37,110 nucleotides of DNA from Alphaproteobacteria bacterium (GCA_030431875.1 JAUIIG010000027.1:1-37110); one strand, 5' to 3'; positions 11,554 to 20,405 are shown, counted from the stretch's first letter. Numbers and translations: made by a program. Notes: generated by a model from the letters alone, not told the origin.

Positions 11554-14500
11554 TCAGCTCCCCGCCAGCAAGCTCGCATTGCCGCCTGCCGCCGTGGTGT
11601 CGATCGTCGTCACCCGCTCGGTGGCGAAGCGCGTCACGTAGTGCGGACCGCCCGCCTTGGGACCTGTGCCCGACAGGCCCTCGCCGCCGAACGGCTGGCT
11701 GCCGACCACGGCGCCGATCTGGTTGCGGTTGACGTAGAAGTTGCCGACGCGGGCGTGGGCCTCGACGAAGCGCCGGGTCTCGTCGATACGGCTGTGCAGG
11801 CCCAGCGTCAGGCCGTAGCCGGTGGCGTTGATGGCATCGATGACGCTGCCCAGCGCGCTGGCCGAATAGCGCACAACGTGCAGGATCGGGCCGAAGTGTT
11901 CCTCGTCGAGGTCGAGGATCGAACCCAGTTCGATGATCGTCGGGGCGACATAGTGACCGCCCTTGCAGAACTCGGGCAGCTCGCGCCGCCAGACGGGGAA
12001 GCCGGCTTCCTGCATTTCTGCCACGTGGGCTTCGAGCTTGGCCTTGGCCTCGGCATCGATCACCGGGCCGACGTCGGTGGCGAGGTCCGCCGGATCGCCG
12101 ATCACCAGGGCTTCGAACGCGCCTTTGATCATGGCCAGCATCTCGTCCGCGACATCTTCCTGCAGGTAGAGCACGCGCAGGGCCGAACAGCGCTGGCCCG
12201 CGCTCTGGAAGGCGCTGGCGACCACGTCGCGCGTCACCTGTTCGGGCAGGGCCGAGCTGTCGACGATCAGCGCGTTCTGGCCGCCGGTCTCGGCGATCAG
12301 CGTGCCGATTGCGCCTTCGCGTGCGGCGAGCGAGCGGTTGATGGCGTGGGCCGTGCCGGTCGAGCCGGTGAAGGCCACGCCCGCGATGCGCGGATCGCTG
12401 GTGAGCGCCGCGCCGACCTTGCCGTCACCCGGCACCAGCTGCAGCACGTCCTTGGGAATGCCCGCCTCGTGGCACAGGTCGATGGCCAGCGCCGCGATCA
12501 GCGGGGTCTGTTCGGCAGGCTTGGCGAGCACGGTATTGCCTGCCGCCAGCGCGGCGGCAGTCGGCCCCATGAAGATCGCCAGCGGGAAGTTCCACGGGCT
12601 GATCGTGGCGAAGACGCCGCGCCCGTGCAGGCGCAGCAGGTTCTGCTCGCCCGTCGGCCCCGGCAGCGGCTGCGGTGCGCCGAACAGCATGCGCGCTTCG
12701 CAGGCGTAATAGCGCAGGAAGTCCACCGCCTCGCGCACTTCGAGCACGGCGTCCATCATGGTCTTGCCCGCCTCGCGGCGGCACAGGTCCATGAAGCGCG
12801 GGGTGTTCTCTTCCAGCAGGTCGCTCGCCTTGATCAGCAGCTGCGCGCGCTCCTCGCCGCCCAGCGCATCCCACGCGGGCTGCGCGGTGACGGCGCGGGC
12901 AATGGCGAGGTCGATGTCGCGCTGGCTGGCGACCATGTATTCGCCCACCACCTTGCCGGTCTGCGGGGCATGGATTGCGACCAGTTCCTCGTCGACATCG
13001 GCGCGCAGGGTCGGGCGGGCGACGGGATGGTCCTTGCGCCAGAGCGCCAGGCACTTGCGCAGTTCTTCCAGCTCCGGCGGGTGAGCGAGGTCGACGCCCA
13101 TCGAGTTGCGGCGGTTGGGATAGATCTGCGCGGGCAGCAGGATCGACGGATTGCGGTAGGGCGTCAGCGCCTTGAGATCGTCCACCGGGCTGGTGGTGAG
13201 TTCTGCCACCGGCACTTCGGCATCGGCCATGCGGTTGACGAAGCTGGAGTTGGCGCCGTTCTCCAGCAGGCGGCGTACGAGGTATGCGAGCAGTTCCTTG
13301 TGCCCGCCGACGGGAGCGTAAATGCGCACCGGGGTACGCCGTTCACCCTCCATCGACGCCAGCACGGAATAGACATCCTCGCCCATGCCGTGGAGGCGCT
13401 GGAACTCAAAGGACTTGGAACCGGCCAGCGCCTTGATCGCGCCGATGGTATAGGCGTTGTGCGTGGCAAAGGCGGGGTACACGGCATCGTCAGCCGCCAG
13501 CAGCTCCCGAGCGCAGGCGAGGTAGGACACGTCGGTGCCCAGCTTGCGGGTGAACACCGGGTAGTCAGCATATCCGCCTACCTGCGTCAGCTTGATCTCG
13601 GCGTCCCAGTAGGCACCCTTCACCAGCCGGACGAACAGCTTGCGATCATGCTTGCGGGCGAGGCGGGCGACCCATTTGCACAGCGGCACGCCGCGCTTCT
13701 GGTAAGCCTGGATCGCCATGCCGAAGCCGGTCCAGCCTTGCGGGGTGCCGTTGTCGAACAGCTCGTCGTCCGCCACCAGCGCCTCGATGATGTCGAGGCT
13801 CAGTTCCAGCCGTTCGGCTTCCTCGGCATCGACGGTGAAATGGATGTTCGCCTCGCGCGCCATCATGGCGAGGTCGCGCACGATCGGCACCAGCGCTTCG
13901 CGCGCGGCTTCTGCGTGGAAGAAATCGTACTTGGGATAGAGCGCCGACAGCTTCACCGAAATGCCGGGGCCGGTGTGGACGTCGCCTTCTTCCTTCGCCA
14001 GCCGCGCGATCGCAGTCTCGTAAGCGAGGCGGTACTTTTCGGCGTCGCCATAGGTCATGGCCGCTTCGCCGAGCATGTCGAAGGAGTGTGTCAGGCCGCG
14101 CTTCTTTTCGGGCGCGGCGCGCTTCATCGCTTCGCCGATGGTGCGGGCATAGACGAACTGGCCGCCGATGATCTTCATCGCCTGGCTGGTGGCCTTGCGG
14201 ATCACCGGTTCGCCCATGCGGCCGGTAGCGCGACGCAGGGCATTGGCGAGGCCCTTTTCCTGCCGCGTGCCGCCGCGCAGCACTTCGCCGGTCAGCATCA
14301 GCGAGAAGGTGGCGGCGTTGACAAAAACGCTGCCCGATTCGCCGACGTGTTCGGCCCAGTCCTGCGTCGCCACCTTGTCGCGGATCAGCGCGTCGGCGGT
14401 CTCCTCGTCGGGCACGCGCAACAGTGCTTCGGCGAGGCACATCAGGGCAATGCCTTCGTCGGTATCAAGGCCGTAAGCGGCGAGGAAAGCGTCCAGCCCG

Positions 14501-14661
14501 CTGGAATCCCTGGAGCGCGCGCCTTCGATCAGGTGGGCGGCAATGTCCCGGGCCTGTTCGTGGACGGAGGTGCTGACGGCGGCCTGCTCGAGCCGTTCGG
14601 TGAGGCAGGCATCTTCGTCCTGGCGGTAAGCGTCGCGGAGCGCGGTTCTGTCTAGGGCCAT
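11554..14661 (-). CDS. putA: Bifunctional proline dehydrogenase / L-glutamate gamma-semialdehyde dehydrogenase
   Basis: 1035-residue enzyme oxidising proline to glutamate in two steps: FAD-dependent proline dehydrogenase, then NAD-dependent P5C dehydrogenase with substrate channelling. The ATG at 14661 (AAGGGCGACTT upstream) is preferred to a GTG 15 bases earlier. The PRODH barrel spans about residues 130-500 (GPGISVKLSALYPKYD near 228; VRRLLENGANSSFVNR near 470, the arginines that bind proline). The aldehyde dehydrogenase domain spans about 560-1010, with AETGGQNALIV and the catalytic cysteine C825 in SAGQRCSALR. The N-terminal ribbon-helix-helix DNA-binding domain of E. coli PutA is absent, so this is a non-repressor form and regulation must come from another protein. 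It is followed by the cytochrome gene. Confidence 0.97.
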   Translation of the reverse strand: MALDRTALRDAYRQDEDACLTERLEQAAVSTSVHEQARDIAAHLIEGARSRDSSGLDAFLAAYGLDTDEGIALMCLAEALLRVPDEETADALIRDKVATQDWAEHVGESGSVFVNAATFSLMLTGEVLRGGTRQEKGLANALRRATGRMGEPVIRKATSQAMKIIGGQFVYARTIGEAMKRAAPEKKRGLTHSFDMLGEAAMTYGDAEKYRLAYETAIARLAKEEGDVHTGPGISVKLSALYPKYDFFHAEAAREALVPIVRDLAMMAREANIHFTVDAEEAERLELSLDIIEALVADDELFDNGTPQGWTGFGMAIQAYQKRGVPLCKWVARLARKHDRKLFVRLVKGAYWDAEIKLTQVGGYADYPVFTRKLGTDVSYLACARELLAADDAVYPAFATHNAYTIGAIKALAGSKSFEFQRLHGMGEDVYSVLASMEGERRTPVRIYAPVGGHKELLAYLVRRLLENGANSSFVNRMADAEVPVAELTTSPVDDLKALTPYRNPSILLPAQIYPNRRNSMGVDLAHPPELEELRKCLALWRKDHPVARPTLRADVDEELVAIHAPQTGKVVGEYMVASQRDIDLAIARAVTAQPAWDALGGEERAQLLIKASDLLEENTPRFMDLCRREAGKTMMDAVLEVREAVDFLRYYACEARMLFGAPQPLPGPTGEQNLLRLHGRGVFATISPWNFPLAIFMGPTAAALAAGNTVLAKPAEQTPLIAALAIDLCHEAGIPKDVLQLVPGDGKVGAALTSDPRIAGVAFTGSTGTAHAINRSLAAREGAIGTLIAETGGQNALIVDSSALPEQVTRDVVASAFQSAGQRCSALRVLYLQEDVADEMLAMIKGAFEALVIGDPADLATDVGPVIDAEAKAKLEAHVAEMQEAGFPVWRRELPEFCKGGHYVAPTIIELGSILDLDEEHFGPILHVVRYSASALGSVIDAINATGYGLTLGLHSRIDETRRFVEAHARVGNFYVNRNQIGAVVGSQPFGGEGLSGTGPKAGGPHYVTRFATERVTTIDTTAAGGNASLLAGS

Positions 14662-14727
14662 AAGTCGCCCTTGCACTTGGTTACTGGCGCAATCAAGTCA
14701 AGTCGGCGGCGGCAGACTGCCCGCGGA

Positions 14728-15621
14728 CTAGGGTGCGACCCATTCGTAGCGGTAGGCCTCGCCATCGCTGCGGACATGCCCCGCACTGGTCTTGCGGAAG
14801 TGCGCGGGGAAGCACAGCAGCTCCTCCTCCGCTGCCCGCTTCATCACCCGCTGGCGGGTCACGCTGGCCGTGGCCGGATCGGCATCGAAGGCGAAGGGCA
14901 GGTCCGGGCGGAGCAGTTGCACCGGGTGGTGGATGACGTCGCCCCAGAAGATCGCCTCGCCCGCGTCGGCCTTGCCGTGGATCGTGCAGCAGCCGGGCGA
15001 GTGACCGAAAGCCGGTTCCAGCCAGACGCCGTCGCCGATCTCGCGATGGGCGACGTGGTTCTCGTCAACGATCACGCCCTTGCCCGCTTCCATCACCGGC
15101 AGCACCGAATCGATGAAGCTGGCGTGGTGGGCATCTTCGCCCGCGGGCTCGTCCTTGAAATATTCGTAGTCGCGGCGGCCGAACAGGTACTTCGCATTGG
15201 CGAAGGTCGGCACCCATTTGCCGTTCTCCAACCGGGTGTTCCAGCCGACGTGGTCGAAGTGCAGGTGGGTGCACATGACGAGGTCGATATCCTCTGGCGC
15301 AAAGCCCGCGCGGCGCAGGTTACCCAGGTAGTCGGTGTTGAGCTGGTTCACTTCGGGCACCAGCCGGTCCTTGTGGTTGCCATCGCAAGTATCGACCAGG
15401 ATGGTCTGCCCGTCGACTTCGATCACCCACGAATGGACCGAGAAGGTCATGCGCGAGTTTTCGGCATCCGCGCCGATCTCGTCGTCACCCGGATCGTACC
15501 ACTGCTTCAGCCGCGCGAGGTCCTGCGGCGTCACGCCGGGCAGGTTCATCACCATCGGCGTGGGCGATTCCATTTCCATGACGCGGTGAATACGCATCCG
15601 GCCCAACTGGATTGGCTGCAT
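14728..15621 (-). CDS. Metallo-beta-lactamase-fold hydrolase
   Basis: 297-residue cytoplasmic enzyme. The frame continues upstream, but the ATG at 15621 has a strong GGGAGAGACAG ribosome site just before it. The metal motif HxHxDH is THLHFDH (H119, H121, D123, H124); further ligands fit GHSPGCCTIHG (His) and WGDVIHH (Asp, His), giving a dinuclear site. The N-terminal stretch RMRIHRVMEMESPTPMV resembles MBL-fold lactonase and related hydrolases found singly in sphingomonads. A lactonase/quorum-quenching role is possible but not demonstrated by any substrate-specific residue. It is transcribed away from the Nmad3-like gene, with 61 bases between the two starts. Confidence 0.88.
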   Translation of the reverse strand: MQPIQLGRMRIHRVMEMESPTPMVMNLPGVTPQDLARLKQWYDPGDDEIGADAENSRMTFSVHSWVIEVDGQTILVDTCDGNHKDRLVPEVNQLNTDYLGNLRRAGFAPEDIDLVMCTHLHFDHVGWNTRLENGKWVPTFANAKYLFGRRDYEYFKDEPAGEDAHHASFIDSVLPVMEAGKGVIVDENHVAHREIGDGVWLEPAFGHSPGCCTIHGKADAGEAIFWGDVIHHPVQLLRPDLPFAFDADPATASVTRQRVMKRAAEEELLCFPAHFRKTSAGHVRSDGEAYRYEWVAP

Positions 15622-15682
15622 CTGTCTCTCCCTTGGCCGCGATCCTAGCCCGCGCGCGGCAGGCAGGCTAGGGCACTTCGCC

Positions 15683-16414
15683 ATGCGGATCGTGTTCTCG
15701 CGCAAGGGGTTCGACAGCGCGGCGGGGGGAGGCCCTTCGCCGATTGTCGACGGACGCCCGCTGAGCCTGCCGATCCCGGCGAACGGCGAGCTGTCACACA
15801 CCACTTACGGGGCGCTGGGGCTGGGCGATCATGCTGCCGCCGCCAGTCGCGGCAAGCTGGCGCACGAAGACCTGTGCCACCACGATCCGATGTTCCTGCC
15901 GCAAGGCCGCGCCGTTTTGGGCCAGTGCGGCGCGGCGCAGACGCACCTTGAACGGCAGGGGGTGCGCGAGGGCGATTGCTTCGTCTTCTTCGGCCTGTTC
16001 CGCGAGGAAGGCGAGAAGCCCCATCACCGACTCTTCGCCTATCTGCACGTGGAAGAGGTATTGTCGCTAGCCGACGCCCCCGATCACCGGCTGGAGGAGC
16101 TGGCCGCACTTGGCGTGCCGCACGCCATCGGTCTGCATGCCGCCAACGATGTCGCCTGGCTGGGACGCGGTGCGACCGCCGCGTCTGCCAGCGATAGCCT
16201 GCGGCTGACCGTGCCCGAAGGTCCGCCCAGCCTGTGGCAGGTGCCCGCATGGCTGCACGAGACCGGCCTCAGCTATCACGACAAGCCGTCGCGCTGGTTG
16301 CCCGATGGCCGCTTGCAAAGCGTGGCGCGCGGGCAGGAATTCGTCGCTGACGTGGGCGGGCGGCAGGACGCGCGCGACTGGCTGGCCGCCATGATCGCGG
16401 AGATCGAAGGTTAG
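15683..16414 (+). CDS. Nmad3-type putative nucleotide-modification protein
   Basis: 243 residues, no signal peptide. The opening MRIVFSRKGFDSAAGGGPSP and the later landmarks CFVFFGLFRE, HHRLFAYLHVEEV, PSLWQVPAWL and RGQEFVADVGGR match my recollection of the Nmad3 family (nucleotide modification associated domain 3), predicted from comparative genomics to act with DNA base-modification systems. No activity has been assigned that I can name. Here it is an orphan: no methylase, glycosyltransferase or restriction gene lies nearby. It diverges from the MBL hydrolase gene and converges on plsC with a 4-base overlap of the stop codons (16411-16414). ATG at 15683. Confidence 0.8.
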   Translation: MRIVFSRKGFDSAAGGGPSPIVDGRPLSLPIPANGELSHTTYGALGLGDHAAAASRGKLAHEDLCHHDPMFLPQGRAVLGQCGAAQTHLERQGVREGDCFVFFGLFREEGEKPHHRLFAYLHVEEVLSLADAPDHRLEELAALGVPHAIGLHAANDVAWLGRGATAASASDSLRLTVPEGPPSLWQVPAWLHETGLSYHDKPSRWLPDGRLQSVARGQEFVADVGGRQDARDWLAAMIAEIEG

Positions 16415-17100
16415 CCCGCCTTCGGGTTCAGCGCATTGATCGCGGCGTGGACGCGGGCCTCGATTTCCGCGCGCGACAGGCCGGGTTCGATGGGCTCGCC
16501 AAAATGGATCGTTAGCGTCCCGGGGCGCTTAAGGCCCCGCTGGTAGAGCGGCCCCGAATCAACCGCGACCGGCACCACCGGCAAGTCCAGCAGCTTGTAG
16601 AGCGCGGCAAAGCCGGCCTGCAGCGGTGGCCGCTGGCCGTGCGGGACGCGGGTGCCCTCGGGGAAGATCACGATCGGGCGGTCGCTGTCCTTCATCGGCT
16701 GCAGCGCGCGGATCATGCGGCGCAGCGCCTTGGCCCCTTCCTGCCGCGCCACCGGCACCACGCCATAGCGGCTGGCAGCCGTGCCCCAGCCGGGAATGTT
16801 GAACAGCTCCTGCTTGGCGAACAGGGCGGGGAAATCGAGCATGTCGGGCAGGTTGATCGCTTCGAAAAAGCTCTCGTGCTTGATCGCGTAGAAGGCGCGG
16901 CCCTCGGGCCGGGTGCCCGTTTCGACGATCCTGATACCCAGCAGGTTGCGGCAGGACCAGGCGTGCAGGCGTGACCACAAGTCCGGGAAGACCCGCACCT
17001 TGCCTGGCAGCAGGTAGGCGGTCAGCACCGCCCCGATCACGCAGAAGATCGAGCCGACATAGAAGGTCAGGTAAAAGGCAATGTTGCGCAGGAGGATCAC
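16411..17100 (-). CDS. plsC: 1-acyl-sn-glycerol-3-phosphate acyltransferase
   Basis: 229-residue inner-membrane enzyme making phosphatidic acid from lysophosphatidate and acyl-ACP/CoA. One N-terminal membrane segment (about residues 8-30). Acyltransferase motif I is HESFFE at 75-80, i.e. HX4E rather than the textbook HX4D. The FPEGTR motif is at 146-151, and PVVPVAVDSG follows as motif IV. It is last in a four-gene run with ftsE, ftsX and ydcF, its start overlapping the ydcF stop by 4 bases. The HX4E variant is worth noting but the rest of the domain is intact. Confidence 0.92.
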   Translation of the reverse strand: MILLRNIAFYLTFYVGSIFCVIGAVLTAYLLPGKVRVFPDLWSRLHAWSCRNLLGIRIVETGTRPEGRAFYAIKHESFFEAINLPDMLDFPALFAKQELFNIPGWGTAASRYGVVPVARQEGAKALRRMIRALQPMKDSDRPIVIFPEGTRVPHGQRPPLQAGFAALYKLLDLPVVPVAVDSGPLYQRGLKRPGTLTIHFGEPIEPGLSRAEIEARVHAAINALNPKAG

Positions 17101-17627
17101 TCGAGAACCTGTAACACCCAGACAGCGATGAGTTTGTGATATTCAAGGAACAGCGTCTTCAGGCTGGGCTCCGAATGGACTGCATCGCGCGTGATGCGCA
17201 CGCCATCGGGCAGCTGCTGCTTCAGTTCCAGCGCGGCGCGGCGCATGTGCCAGTCTGCCGTCACCAGCCGCAGCGAGGTATAGTCCTGCTGCTCCAGCCA
17301 CTGTGCCGTTTCGCGGGCATTGCCGCGGGTGTCGAGCGCCGAAAAGCCCAGCGTCACGCAGCAGTCCATCACCCGCTGCGGCACTTCGAATTCAACCTGG
17401 AACTCGCCCGGCTGCACGGCGGCATCCACCCCGGTCACCAGCATCTGTTCGGCCGCGCCCAGTTGCAGCATTTCCAGCCCGCGCTGGATGCGCCCGCCGC
17501 TGCCGGTGGGTACGACGATGGCATCGGTGCGCGATTGGGGCGCAGGTTGCGGCAGGAACACCGCGAACCAGACGAAGCCGAGCACCCAGAGGATCATCGG
17601 CACGGCGAGGACACGGCGCAGGATCAC
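17097..17627 (-). CDS. YdcF/SanA-type (DUF218) membrane protein
   Basis: 176 residues with one N-terminal transmembrane anchor (VLAVPMILWVLGFVWFAVFL). Then a DUF218 domain: DAIVVPTGSGGRIQRGLEML at the start, LVTGVD, the NARETAQWL segment, and VTADWHMRRA near the end. YdcF, ElyC and SanA relatives act in envelope integrity or polyisoprenoid-linked precursor metabolism; the reaction is not settled. It sits between ftsX and plsC with 4-base overlaps on both sides, so it is translated with cell-envelope genes. Confidence 0.85.
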   Translation of the reverse strand: MILRRVLAVPMILWVLGFVWFAVFLPQPAPQSRTDAIVVPTGSGGRIQRGLEMLQLGAAEQMLVTGVDAAVQPGEFQVEFEVPQRVMDCCVTLGFSALDTRGNARETAQWLEQQDYTSLRLVTADWHMRRAALELKQQLPDGVRITRDAVHSEPSLKTLFLEYHKLIAVWVLQVLE

Positions 17628-18544
17628 AGCATCCTCCGCAAGGCACCGATCACGGTCAGCCGCGCGGTCAGCACGGCGAGCACCACGCCTGCCGCGGGAA
17701 CGGCGGCGATGGTGATCCAGTCGTAGAGGCCCAGCGCGCCGCCCGCGACAAGGCCCGAGCCAAGGTCGGCAAATTGCCGCCCGAGCACGAAAATTGCGCC
17801 GACACCCAGCGCCAGGCCTGCCGCCCCGCCCAGCGCCGCGTCGATACCGATCGAGCGCTGGAAGATCTGCGCGATCTGGCCGTCGCTGCCGCCGAGGTGG
17901 TGGATCACCTCGATGGTATCGCGGTTGGAGCCGAGCGCCGACCGCGCAGCCAGCCAGACGGCAGCCACACTGGTCGCCGCGAGCAGCACGACGAGGCCGA
18001 TGGCGAGATATTGCAGCGATCGGATCGCTTCGAAGACCGGGGCCAGCCAGCCGGCCTGCGCGTCGAGCCGCGCGGCCGGCACTTCGGCCACCAGCGCGGC
18101 GCGCAGGTCTTGCAAACGGCGAGCCGTGACCGGGCCGGACAGCCGCACGTCGATCAGCGCGGGCGTGGGCACGGCTTCGCTCTCGGTCGCGGCTTCACCC
18201 AGCCAGGGCTCGAGCAGGGCGGCCAGTTCCTCATCCGGCACGCGGCGGAAAGAGGTGACGTCCTCACGTCCGGCAAGGAAGGTGAGCGCGCGGTCGGCCT
18301 GCCGCTCGCGCTCTGCCGGTGCGCCCTCGACCACCTGGATGGTGACGCCGCCCGCGATTTCCGCCCGGGCATTGCTGGCAACATTGCTCAGCGCGAGACC
18401 GGCAGCGGCGGCCATCACGGTCAGCGCGATCATGATGGCGATCACCCAGGGCATGGGCCCGGCGATGCGCGCCTGCGGCATCATGCGCGTGGCAGAACCG
18501 GAAAAACGCGGCCCGCCGCGTCGGATAAGACCCGAACCGATCAT
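17624..18544 (-). CDS. ftsX: Cell-division ABC transporter permease-like protein FtsX
   Basis: 306-residue inner-membrane partner of FtsE that couples the divisome to peptidoglycan hydrolase activation. Cytoplasmic N-tail, first membrane segment at about 33-55, then a periplasmic loop of about 110 residues (EIAGGVTIQVVEG... to ...LAPVFEAIRSLQ), followed by three more hydrophobic segments with the FtsX/MacB-like core (SNRDTIEVIHHLGGSDGQIA). Its start overlaps the ftsE stop by 4 bases and its stop overlaps the ydcF start in the same way. The assignment rests on topology and pairing with ftsE. Confidence 0.93.
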   Translation of the reverse strand: MIGSGLIRRGGPRFSGSATRMMPQARIAGPMPWVIAIMIALTVMAAAAGLALSNVASNARAEIAGGVTIQVVEGAPAERERQADRALTFLAGREDVTSFRRVPDEELAALLEPWLGEAATESEAVPTPALIDVRLSGPVTARRLQDLRAALVAEVPAARLDAQAGWLAPVFEAIRSLQYLAIGLVVLLAATSVAAVWLAARSALGSNRDTIEVIHHLGGSDGQIAQIFQRSIGIDAALGGAAGLALGVGAIFVLGRQFADLGSGLVAGGALGLYDWITIAAVPAAGVVLAVLTARLTVIGALRRML

Positions 18545-19266
18545 CCCGCGATCACCTCCCGCTTGGGCGGATAGCGCAGCGCGCCGGTGGGATCGGACAG
18601 GGTGCCCTTGTCGAGCCGCATGATCAGCGAATCCGGCACCTTGCGCAGCAGGTGGACGTCGTGGGTGGCCACCACCACGGTGGTGCCGAGGCGGTTAAGC
18701 GCTTCGAACAGCCGCAGCAGTTTGACAGCCATTTCGGGGTCGACGTTGCCGGTCGGCTCGTCCGCCACCAGGATTTCGGGCCGCGCGATCACCGCACGGG
18801 CAATGGCCACGCGCTGCTGCTCGCCGCCAGAGAGCGTGGCGGGACGCGCGTCGATGCGGTGTTCGAGGCCAACCCATTCGAGCATGTCGGCCACCGGCTT
18901 GGCGATCTCGCTCTCGCTCATGCCCGAAATGCGCAGCGGCAGGGCGACATTGTCGAACGCGGTCAGGTGCGGGATCAGGCGGAAATCCTGGAACACCACG
19001 CCGATGCGGCGGCGAAAGTCCGGCAGGTTGCCGCGCGGCTGGGTAATCAGGTCCTGCCCGAACATGCGGATCGCCCCGCGCGAGGGGCGCTGCGCGAGGT
19101 AGAGCAGCTTGAGCATCGAGGTCTTGCCCGCGCCGCTGGCGCCGGTGAGGAAATAGAAGCTGCCGGGGTAGAGCGTGAACGAAATATCGCTCAGCACTTC
19201 CTTGTCGGTGCCGTAGCGCAGCCCGACATTGTCGAACTGGACAATGGAATCTTCACCCGCGCTCAT
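18541..19266 (-). CDS. ftsE: Cell-division ATP-binding protein FtsE
   Basis: 241-residue ABC ATPase. Walker A is GASGAGKTS at 42-50, the Q-loop is VFQDFRLIPH near 91-100, the ABC signature LSGGEQQR is at 145-152, and Walker B ILVADE is at 165-170 followed by the H-loop VVATHDVHLL. FtsE powers FtsX and links constriction to cell-wall hydrolysis. It is the first gene of the ftsE-ftsX-ydcF-plsC run and is divergent from the zinc-ribbon gene at 19430; promoters for both sides should lie in 19267-19429. Confidence 0.96.
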   Translation of the reverse strand: MSAGEDSIVQFDNVGLRYGTDKEVLSDISFTLYPGSFYFLTGASGAGKTSMLKLLYLAQRPSRGAIRMFGQDLITQPRGNLPDFRRRIGVVFQDFRLIPHLTAFDNVALPLRISGMSESEIAKPVADMLEWVGLEHRIDARPATLSGGEQQRVAIARAVIARPEILVADEPTGNVDPEMAVKLLRLFEALNRLGTTVVVATHDVHLLRKVPDSLIMRLDKGTLSDPTGALRYPPKREVIAG

Positions 19267-19429
19267 GGCCGGTGCCTAGTGCTTCGGAACGGCATGAGAA
19301 AGGGTGAGCGCGACATTCACCATGCATATAAGCGCTGGCGCTTGTGGAAAAAAGGCGGAACTGTGCGGCTCTTGCGACTACCCACGCTTGTTGCTTGGGA
19401 TTGTCGGGCGTAGGAATCATGACAGCCCG
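19267..19429. promoter_or_regulatory. Divergent intergenic region between ftsE and the zinc-ribbon gene
   Basis: 163 bases separate the divergent starts. The region contains AT-rich patches (ATGCATATAAGC near 19321-19332 and TGGAAAAAAGG near 19345-19355) in a GC-rich genome, compatible with promoters, but I cannot assign -35/-10 boxes to either strand with confidence. Confidence 0.4.
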
Positions 19430-20296
19430 ATGATCATCCAGTGCCCCGCCTGCTCGACGCGTTATGTCGTGCCCGATACCGCCGTAGGCGTCGAAGGCCG
19501 TACTGTGCGCTGCGCCAAGTGCCGGCATTCGTGGTTCCAGGAAGGGCCGAACATGGCCGCGCCCGCTGCGGCAGCGGCACCGGTTGAAAAGCCGGTTGAA
19601 GCGCCGCCGCCTCCCCCGCCGCCACCGCCTCGTCCCGATCCGGAACCGGAGCCGCAACCGGTTGCGGCACCGCCAGTCGAGGAGGTTGCCCCGGAGCCGG
19701 AGCCGGAGCCGGAATCCGAGGTCGAGCCTGAGCCCGAAGACGATCCGCTGCCCGAACCGCCGCCGCAGCAGGTGTACGATGAAGTCGCGCCGCCGCCGGT
19801 TATCGAGGCGCACGGGTACGGCGAGGACGAGCATTCGCACTTCGATCCGGAACCGCCGTTCCGTCCGCGACGCAACCCGCTGAAGGTGTGGACCTGGGCT
19901 GCCGCCATCTTCGCGCTGCTGGCTGCCGGCACCATCGTCGCGGTCAGCTATTGGGGCCTGCCCGACTGGGTGCCGGTCGAGCGGCCCACCTTCGCGGCTG
20001 ACCAGCCGGACCTGCAACTGGAATTCCCCGACGGCGAGCAGGAACGCCGCACCCTGCCAAACGGCACCGAGTTCTTCGGTGCGAGCGGCCGGATCACCAA
20101 TATCGGCACCCAGACGCGCACCATCCCGACGATCCTGATCGTCCTGCGCGACAGCCGCGATACCATCGTCTTCAGCTACGAAGTGGCCCCGCCGCAACGC
20201 GAACTGGCCCCTGGCGAAACGGTGACCATCAACGAGGCCGTCACCGATATCCCGCGCCGCGCGGCCTATGCCGAATTCGGCTGGAAGCCCGAGTAG
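19430..20296 (+). CDS. MJ0042-type zinc-ribbon membrane protein (DUF3426-like)
   Basis: 288 residues. The ATG at 19430 places an MJ0042 zinc ribbon at the very N-terminus (CPAC ... CAKC, with Cys at 5, 8, 28 and 31). Then comes a long Pro/Glu/Ala linker of about 100 residues, one membrane helix (WTWAAAIFALLAAGTIVAV, near residue 155-175), and an extracytoplasmic domain ending with features of DUF3426 (GRITNIGTQTRTIP, then FSYEVAPPQRELAPGETV). This architecture is common in alphaproteobacteria next to ftsE. The cytoplasmic ribbon could bind nucleic acid or protein; no function is established. Confidence 0.87.
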   Translation: MIIQCPACSTRYVVPDTAVGVEGRTVRCAKCRHSWFQEGPNMAAPAAAAAPVEKPVEAPPPPPPPPPRPDPEPEPQPVAAPPVEEVAPEPEPEPESEVEPEPEDDPLPEPPPQQVYDEVAPPPVIEAHGYGEDEHSHFDPEPPFRPRRNPLKVWTWAAAIFALLAAGTIVAVSYWGLPDWVPVERPTFAADQPDLQLEFPDGEQERRTLPNGTEFFGASGRITNIGTQTRTIPTILIVLRDSRDTIVFSYEVAPPQRELAPGETVTINEAVTDIPRRAAYAEFGWKPE

Positions 20297-20405
20297 TCTT
20301 AGCCAGCGAAATCGCGCCCGATTCACCGCTTGCAGGCGGCATACCTCTTTGCTAGTGGCGCGCTCCTACCGAGACGGGCCGCTGGCCAGTCGTCTGTATC
20401 GATGT

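Noticed and set aside
11392-14655. Very long open frame opposite putA
   Set aside because: The plus-strand frame of over 1000 codons is antisense to putA. GC-rich third positions of putA remove stops from this frame; the product is Arg/His/Gln-rich without any family motif.
19558-19770. Pro/Glu repeat coding for the zinc-ribbon protein as a DNA repeat element
   Set aside because: The CCG/GAG-rich repetition is in frame and codes for the flexible linker, so it is low-complexity protein rather than a mobile repeat.
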